Origin: Acidobacteriota bacterium
Lineage (GTDB): Bacteria; Acidobacteriota; Terriglobia; UBA7540
Assembly: GCA_021828225.1 (NCBI GenBank)
Contig: JAKASH010000040.1
Span: 1-11,859 of the forward strand
Length of the DNA: 11,859 nt
Reading direction: 5' to 3'
Positions 7,323-11,859 of this stretch are shown here, in pieces (the stretch's first letter is position 1; each line of letters begins with the position of its first letter). Below the pieces are notes generated by a model. The model did no database searches and was not told the origin of the DNA. It was given only the letters and a program-made list of their open reading frames with translations. The translations under genes were made by a program, and so were the position numbers.

Positions 7323-8210
7323 CTAAATGTTTTGCTTCTGCTCTTCAGGAACGTTCTGCAGAGCGTGAAAGCGAACAGGGAACGCCAGTTCAACGCGGGT
7401 TCCGCCGCCGTGTCGGCTCCCGATCGACAGCCGCGCGCCGATGCGTTGAGAACGTTCCTGCATGCTCGTCAGGCCAAACCCTTGACGGAATTTCCGGTTC
7501 TTTGAATGGAAACCTTTTCCATCGTCCTGCACGAGCAAATGAGCTTCCTCGTTGCTATAGGCCAACTCGACGAGAACCTGTTTCGCTCCCGAATGTTTGA
7601 CTGCGTTGCTGAGGGCTTCCTGGGCAATGCGCAGGACATTGGCCTCGATTTCACCCGGAATCATACAAGGGTCTCCGCGAAGAGTAAACTCTGCCGCCAT
7701 TTCGCGGTGTTCGGCGATCCTCTTGGTAAGGCGTCGAAGTGCTCCGGCCAAATCATCACTTTCTAAAGCCTCGGGGTGCAGTGCCCAGACCACACGACGC
7801 GCTTCCGCCAGCCCTTCGCGGGCCATGCTTTGCGCCCTGTTGATATGCAACTGCACTTCTTCTGCATCGGAGGGCAGAATATCCTTCGCAGCCTCTAACT
7901 GCAGCGAGATTGCCATGAAGGCCTGGGCGACTGTGTCATGAATCTCGCGCGCCACCCGGTGGCGTTCTTCGAACACAGCTTCCTGCTTCAGCCGTTCGAT
8001 CAGAAGGCTTCGAGCCTCTCTCTCTGTGATAAGAGTAGCCCAGGTGTACGCCAGCAATCCCGTGATGACACCGATCAGAATGTTGTCGACGATGGTGTCC
8101 GCCGGTAAAATGCCTTCCCAGTTCAGAATATATTCTGTGATATAGCTGGCAACCATCAGGAATATTCCTATTCCTGTGGCAACGCTAATTCGCTTGCTGG
8201 GCTCCTTCAT
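7323..8210 (-). CDS. Sensor histidine kinase, HisKA_3 (NarL/DesK/LiaS-like) type
   Basis: Membrane-anchored two-component kinase that would autophosphorylate on His and pass phosphate to a LuxR/NarL-type response regulator. Two hydrophobic helices (about residues 8-29 and 40-62) are joined by a short loop of about 10 residues, so there is no periplasmic sensor domain; a coiled linker follows. The HisKA_3 H-box is ERHRVAREIHDTVAQ, with phospho-acceptor H91. The ATPase part shows the N-box ALSNAVKHSGA (N202), the G1 box DDGKGF (229-234), the G2 box GFGLTSMQER (244-253) and GGGTRVELAFP (268-278). At 295 residues it is short but complete. No response regulator gene lies next to it, which is unusual because most kinases of this type are paired. 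The alcohol dehydrogenase gene follows 70 nt downstream and may be a target or only a neighbour. The start has just a weak purine-rich site (GCGAGAAA), so it is less certain than the domain call. Confidence 0.9.
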   Translation of the reverse strand: MKEPSKRISVATGIGIFLMVASYITEYILNWEGILPADTIVDNILIGVITGLLAYTWATLITEREARSLLIERLKQEAVFEERHRVAREIHDTVAQAFMAISLQLEAAKDILPSDAEEVQLHINRAQSMAREGLAEARRVVWALHPEALESDDLAGALRRLTKRIAEHREMAAEFTLRGDPCMIPGEIEANVLRIAQEALSNAVKHSGAKQVLVELAYSNEEAHLLVQDDGKGFHSKNRKFRQGFGLTSMQERSQRIGARLSIGSRHGGGTRVELAFPVRFHALQNVPEEQKQNI

Positions 8211-8260
8211 GCGTATTTCTCGCTGTCAGCAGGCGCCGACCTTCCTCATGCGGAAATTTA

Positions 8261-8289
8261 AGCATACCCCGTGTACTTTTTCGCCGCAA
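8261..8289 (-). promoter_or_regulatory. Weak promoter candidate for the kinase-dehydrogenase pair
   Basis: On the minus strand, TTGCGG (8284-8289) and TATGCT (8261-8266) are 17 nt apart, about 50 nt before the kinase ATG. The spacing is right, but the boxes match consensus only at 3 and 4 of 6 positions, so this is a candidate only. Confidence 0.25.
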
Positions 8290-8436
8290 GCGACCCCCAA
8301 CCCCGAGCGCAGGCTGCGCGCCCTCCTGCGATAACTTAGGCATCGTCCCGGGCCGGGTTCTTTTTGCAAAGAATTGCCCATCCTCTGCAGATATTGCCGC
8401 CGAGCGAAAATTGTGAGATTTTCCTAAATTGAGCCG

Positions 8437-8464
8437 CCCTCGATGAGGGGCCCCTCTTCGAGGG
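8437..8464. repeat. 28-nt near-perfect palindrome made of two small hairpins
   Basis: The left arm CCCTCGATGAGGGG (8437-8450) and right arm CCCCTCTTCGAGGG (8451-8464) are reverse complements with one mismatch and no spacer. Each arm is also a hairpin by itself: CCCTC, a 3-nt loop, GAGGG. It lies 89 nt past the receptor stop and 227 nt before the kinase start. It could be a bidirectional transcript-end structure or a dimer-protein binding site. There is no T-tract on either side. Confidence 0.5.
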
Positions 8465-8552
8465 AGTTCTTCGGGTTCGGAGCTTCGGATTGGCCCTCGG
8501 TGCTATCCGTCACATTTACGTTCTGTCCACATGCCCAATCTATGATACCAAA

Positions 8553-11159
8553 CTAATCCGCAAACTCGATGACGATTCCGTTGATCCGTTTACCGAGCCC
8601 GGTGAATTGGCCGAAGAAGGGTGAGGTGATGTTGTTATAGACAGCCGTGGGATTTTTCCGCCCGGTCGTATCGATGGAATAGATGCCAAGGCGGAAGTCG
8701 TGTCCCGGATGGATATGAAAGGGAAGTGGAAAGTCTTTGTAAATGGCCCAGTTGAGCGAGAAATAGATGGGATACCGGTGGCTGTTTGGCTGCCCCACAT
8801 AATTGTTGAGCACATCGATATTGGAATATGGGAATCCAGAATGCAGGTCGACCGACGGGCTCAGTGTGATTCCCCATGGAAGCTTGAACATCCCGTACCC
8901 TGTCAGCCGGTTAGGAATGTCCGAAGGCAGGTTGGCGTAAACGTCGGGCCGAATAACCGGAACTTCAAAAGGCACAAACATGCTGTCCGTTGTATTCAAA
9001 TCGCCCTGGCTGCTGCTCCGGTCATAAGACATGCTGAGGTCTGCACTATCGCTAGGCCTGTAATTCAGGGTGAACTCGTACTCGTGGTAGCGTGAACTGC
9101 CCCGGTTCGAAAGCAGAAGCATCCCGCTGCCATCCGGTTGTGAAAAAGGATTAATGACGAACAGTCTGGAGGTGTGGCTGTAGAGAGCGCTGATCTTTGC
9201 GGTCAATTTCCTCGAAAACCGATGGGAAAGCTGGACCCGCCAAGTGAGGTTGCGCGGTGTACTGCCGAGGTCCGAACAGCCAGGAAGAATCTGGGGGCTG
9301 CCGGAAGACATTCGAGCACAGGCGAATTGATAAGCCACGGGCGGTCCCAGCGGAGACCCGCTAAGGTCGAAAGGGGTAACGAACCGAACGGGGTTGGCTG
9401 CGAAGGAGCCGGCCAGCAGCGGCGCGCGATCATAAAACATCCCGATGCCGCCACGCAGGACAGTGCGTGCGCTTCGGTTCAAGGCATATACCATGCTGAG
9501 ACGTGGCGCGAAGTTCACTTCATTGCCGTTTGTGTCGCCAAAGTAACGCAGGCCGAGCGTTGTTGCCAGGCGATCGTTGATGATCCAGTGGTCCTGGCCG
9601 AAACCCGCAATCGCGGTGTCGTTGGCGCTGAGGTTTGCCGGCCCGCTAAATTCAATCCGTTCGGCAGTGGACCCGTCGTTTCGAAGAATCAGGACTGGAT
9701 GCGACTGACTGGTACCCGTGAAATCGCGGTGGATTACGTCAGTTCCAATCAGCATTTCCTGCTTGCCCAGCCAATCTTTGGTGGGGAACCTGTAAATGGC
9801 CTCTCCTTCCTCTTGGTGGCTGGTTCGGGCAAAGGAATTGAAGTAGTTGCCACCCTCGCCCGTCGGCGTCAGAAGCATGTCCTCCGGGCCATTCCCGTGG
9901 GCATAGGTATCCATATTAATGAAGTTGAAAAACGTGTGCAGGATACCGCCGGAACTGAATTGGTAGGTGTCCGAGCCATCAATCGAAAAACCCCTCTGGC
10001 CATCGTCCGCTGCGGCAGGTCGCGGTATCAACGCGTTGAGGTTGGCCCACTGGGCACGCCTCGGGAACAGGTTGACGGAAAGCGAGGCAACTTGCCGAGG
10101 CGACAAGAGGAACTGAAAATTCGTGATCGAGTTGTAGCCCTCTATGTACGTTTCGTCGTTTGGCCATGCGAGCCCTGGCACGTTTATCTTCCTCATTTCG
10201 TAAAGGAAGGATTCGGCAAAATTCACTTTGTGCTTCCACAGAGGCCCACCAAAGCGCATGCGAGGTGTTGCTCTGGAGAAACCGACAAGATCACCCTCCT
10301 TGCCTCGCAGGCTTGGGTTAAGGTCGTGCATGGTCAGGTGCCACCGGTCCGGCGGAGGCTTCAGTTGGATGCTGGTCATCCCGCCGACGAACCCTCCGTA
10401 TTGAGCGCCAAAAGGTGCTTTATAGACGTCAAGGCTTTGGATTGCGTCAATCGGCACATCGATGGAGTAGGATCCCGTGACAGGGTTCACCGCCTGGGCT
10501 GAATCCACCAGAAGCATGCTTTGGCTTTCCGGTACGCCCTTAATGTAAATCTTTCCGGTCTGGATTTTGACGACCCCGGGGGTAACCGGCAGTTCCTGCT
10601 TGAACTCATGCTGCACGACGGGAAGGGTCTGAAGCTGTTTGGGTTGTAGCGTCACGGTCGGTGGAGTAGTGCCCTGGGTCGACACGACCGGCGCAGTCTC
10701 TCGTACTTCAACCCTCTGGCGGAGTTCTTGAAGGTGTATCTGAATGTTTTCGACTGCCGTCTGGCCCGCTGTAATGGTTATTTTCAGAGTAACGGGCTTG
10801 AATCCCTCAATGGTGGCATCCAGCGTGTAAGAGCCTGCAGGCAGGTCCTGAAACTCGTACTCACCGTTGTCGCCGGAGTATACCGTTTGAGAAGGCAATC
10901 CCGGAGTATTTCCGGTCAGCTTGACGGCCACTCCCCCGACAGGAAATGGCTGGCCTTGAGGGTTAGTGCTCGTTGTTGTGCCGTGGAGTGCCCCTGTCGC
11001 AGGCTGGGCAGTCGCAAAGCTTGGAGGCCACAATAAAGCCAGAAGCATGACAGCAGCCAGCGTTGCGCTGCTGGCACGCCGCGCATAGCCCTGGCCTGCC
11101 AGGAAGTAAGCCCAAGGACGGGGAGACACGTAAATTTCTTTTTCGAGTAAGAGTGTCAT
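8553..11159 (-). CDS. TonB-dependent outer-membrane receptor with N-terminal carboxypeptidase-regulatory-like domain
   Basis: Outer-membrane transporter driven by TonB-ExbB-ExbD, taking up a ligand that the sequence does not identify. Using the 868-residue form from the ATG at 11159, a signal peptide with an unusually long n-region ends near ATA-QPA (about residues 33-52). A CarboxypepD_reg-like beta-sandwich follows at about 55-145 (DNGEYEFQDLPAGSYTLDATIEGF is its hallmark region). The plug domain is at about 165-268, with a Leu-Pro-Val core, the YIKGVPESQSMLLVD strand and the APFGAQYGG segment. The rest is a beta-barrel rich in alternating aromatic strands, ending VIEFAD. This domain order is typical of Acidobacteriota and Bacteroidota receptors, but here the total is shorter than the roughly 1000-1200 residues of Oar-like proteins. 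An in-frame TTG at 11168 would add three residues; neither start has a clear Shine-Dalgarno. No SusD-like partner or TonB gene is next to it. The transporter call is firm; the substrate is unknown. Confidence 0.9.
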   Translation of the reverse strand: MTLLLEKEIYVSPRPWAYFLAGQGYARRASSATLAAVMLLALLWPPSFATAQPATGALHGTTTSTNPQGQPFPVGGVAVKLTGNTPGLPSQTVYSGDNGEYEFQDLPAGSYTLDATIEGFKPVTLKITITAGQTAVENIQIHLQELRQRVEVRETAPVVSTQGTTPPTVTLQPKQLQTLPVVQHEFKQELPVTPGVVKIQTGKIYIKGVPESQSMLLVDSAQAVNPVTGSYSIDVPIDAIQSLDVYKAPFGAQYGGFVGGMTSIQLKPPPDRWHLTMHDLNPSLRGKEGDLVGFSRATPRMRFGGPLWKHKVNFAESFLYEMRKINVPGLAWPNDETYIEGYNSITNFQFLLSPRQVASLSVNLFPRRAQWANLNALIPRPAAADDGQRGFSIDGSDTYQFSSGGILHTFFNFINMDTYAHGNGPEDMLLTPTGEGGNYFNSFARTSHQEEGEAIYRFPTKDWLGKQEMLIGTDVIHRDFTGTSQSHPVLILRNDGSTAERIEFSGPANLSANDTAIAGFGQDHWIINDRLATTLGLRYFGDTNGNEVNFAPRLSMVYALNRSARTVLRGGIGMFYDRAPLLAGSFAANPVRFVTPFDLSGSPLGPPVAYQFACARMSSGSPQILPGCSDLGSTPRNLTWRVQLSHRFSRKLTAKISALYSHTSRLFVINPFSQPDGSGMLLLSNRGSSRYHEYEFTLNYRPSDSADLSMSYDRSSSQGDLNTTDSMFVPFEVPVIRPDVYANLPSDIPNRLTGYGMFKLPWGITLSPSVDLHSGFPYSNIDVLNNYVGQPNSHRYPIYFSLNWAIYKDFPLPFHIHPGHDFRLGIYSIDTTGRKNPTAVYNNITSPFFGQFTGLGKRINGIVIEFAD

Positions 11160-11859
11160 CGGGATCAAAATGAGCTATAAAACTTCTTTTAGTGTGGCGC
11201 TTTGCCTTTGTTATTTCCTTTCATCAATGTTTGGAGAAACCAGAGGCAGCCTTTGTGTCTTGGCCAGCTTAAGAAGCTTTTTGGTTAGCTTCTACAGGCT
11301 GAGTTTTCCGCCACCTAAAATTGGTTTATGACGTACCGGACATTGTTCCGGACAAATGTGCTGCTACAAGTTGGGATTACCAGGCAATCGACCTCGTGGT
11401 GGCCCTGCAACCGGGAAGTTCGGCCTCTCCGTTGACTTGGGGTTGCGTTTCAGCGCACTCCAGAGCAGCGATCCTAAATTCCTGTTTCGCGAGGTCTTGA
11501 CGCGCATGACTTCACTCTCGCTGGCCTTGTCCCTTGTTGTCGTTAACCTGGCACCTTATGAGATGAAGAAGATAACAAAACGGATGCGGCGATCCCCAAA
11601 ATTGGCGTGAATGAGATTTGACAATGACGCGCTAAAGCTTGTAAAAGTAGCATTGGATTAACGGGCAGATTCTCATACGCGTTTGTTCTGTTGCGACCGG
11701 GCCATAAGCAGAAGGGTATCCTCGTATGTTTTGTACTCTCTTATGCTATCAGTTAAGAATCAAAACTGGCAATACACCCGCCCGGATTGGTTCGGCCCTT
11801 TGGGGCTCGGAGAACTGTTGCCAAGTTTGACCTGAGATTCTTTTGACAAGCCAAGCAGG
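11160..11859. other. 700-nt region upstream of the receptor gene, no supportable gene
   Basis: The stretch next to the receptor start (about 11160-11300) is visibly richer in A and T than the genes. I see no coding region with family resemblance: one 84-codon open frame at 11356-11610 on the plus strand lacks a ribosome binding site and recognisable content. It contains an operator-like imperfect palindrome (11340-11359), a small AGCTT-AAG-AAGCT hairpin followed by T residues near 11267-11283, and an isolated TTGACA (11618-11623) without a convincing -10 box. The receptor promoter should lie here but I cannot place it. Confidence 0.4.
11336..11359. promoter_or_regulatory. Candidate operator: imperfect palindrome plus direct repeat
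   Basis: A 20-nt imperfect palindrome (11340-11359) is centred on TCCGGA and matches at 8 of 10 positions per arm (ACATT...AATGT outer arms). The heptamer CCGGACA also occurs twice as a direct repeat (11336-11342 and 11348-11354), 12 nt start to start, about one helical turn. It is 180 nt upstream of the receptor ATG. Binding by a regulator is inference. Confidence 0.25.

Larger units (their letters stand above)
8211..8552. other. 342-nt intergenic region between receptor and kinase genes
   Basis: No supportable gene. It holds the 3' flank of the receptor gene and the 5' flank of the kinase gene, both on the minus strand. Visible structures are the 28-nt palindrome (8437-8464), a short AT-rich inverted repeat GAAAAT/ATTTTC (8406-8411 and 8418-8423), a weak promoter candidate near the kinase, and a GC-rich patch at 8346-8363 whose plus strand reads into a T-rich run. 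No U-tract hairpin sits where it would clearly end the receptor transcript. Confidence 0.5.

Noticed and set aside
7253..7393. 47-codon upstream extension of the alcohol dehydrogenase frame
   Set aside because: It overlaps the end of the kinase gene, does not resemble the family N-terminus, and a strong AAGGAG directs the start at 7252.
6614..7600. 328-codon plus-strand open frame across the dehydrogenase and kinase genes
   Set aside because: It is antisense to two well-supported genes and has no family-like segments. It is a by-product of high GC codon use.
8346..8367. CCCGGGCCGGG followed by a T-rich run on the plus strand, resembling a terminator
   Set aside because: The possible stem is only 4 bp and no plus-strand gene lies upstream to be ended. 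On the minus strand, where the genes are, the T-run becomes an A-run ahead of the stem.
8407..8423. AATTGTGAG-containing inverted repeat resembling a lac-type operator half-site
   Set aside because: The match is short and only half of the lac operator. There is no LacI-family gene in the window, so I regard the resemblance as chance.
9174..10502. 442-codon open frame on the plus strand opposite the receptor gene
   Set aside because: It lies wholly antisense to a gene with clear signal, plug and barrel features. Its translation has no recognisable domain and an Arg/Gly/Cys-rich composition typical of a shadow frame, and it has no plausible start context.
11267..11283. AGCTT-AAG-AAGCT hairpin followed by T residues
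   Set aside because: Five AT-rich base pairs is a weak stem, and there is no plus-strand gene upstream for it to serve.
11356..11610. 84-codon plus-strand open frame in the right-hand gap
   Set aside because: No ribosome binding site and no similarity that I recognise. Its length is expected by chance at this composition.

Overview
The window (moderately high GC, roughly mid-50s to 60 percent by eye) looks like chromosomal DNA of a Gram-negative, diderm soil or sediment bacterium. Acidobacteriota is my best guess. This rests on the gene repertoire: a TonB-dependent outer-membrane receptor with an N-terminal carboxypeptidase-regulatory-like domain, a Tat-exported TIM-barrel sugar isomerase, and secreted S9 and M49 peptidases. 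It is inference; no rRNA or other phylogenetic marker is present.

Layout, plus strand (1-6221): the 3' part of a cation/proton antiporter gene enters from the left edge. After a 260-nt gap holding a good sigma70-like promoter come three co-directional genes for exported proteins: a Tat-signal sugar phosphate isomerase/epimerase-like protein (1171-2196), an S9 serine peptidase with beta-propeller and alpha/beta-hydrolase parts (2292-4442), and an M49 (dipeptidyl peptidase III-like) metallopeptidase that is probably a lipoprotein (4527-6221). The gaps between them are 95 and 84 nt and each holds a stem-loop, so a single transcript with internal RNA structure is plausible. The common theme is envelope or periplasmic breakdown of peptides, plus one putative sugar-converting enzyme.

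Layout, minus strand (6233-11159): a zinc-dependent medium-chain alcohol dehydrogenase converges on the M49 gene with only 11 nt between the stop codons. Upstream of it, and probably co-transcribed, is a NarL/DesK-type sensor histidine kinase with two membrane helices and no recognisable sensor domain. No response regulator gene is visible. A 342-nt gap with a near-perfect 28-nt palindrome separates the kinase from the TonB-dependent receptor. The last 700 nt of the window, upstream of the receptor, carry no gene I can support, only a candidate operator-like palindrome.

I found no mobile element, CRISPR array, tRNA, rRNA or phage gene, and no clear new system. The points most worth a second look are the HEISH-type M49 lipoprotein beside an S9 peptidase, the intergenic RNA stem-loops, the kinase without a partner, and the 28-nt palindrome.
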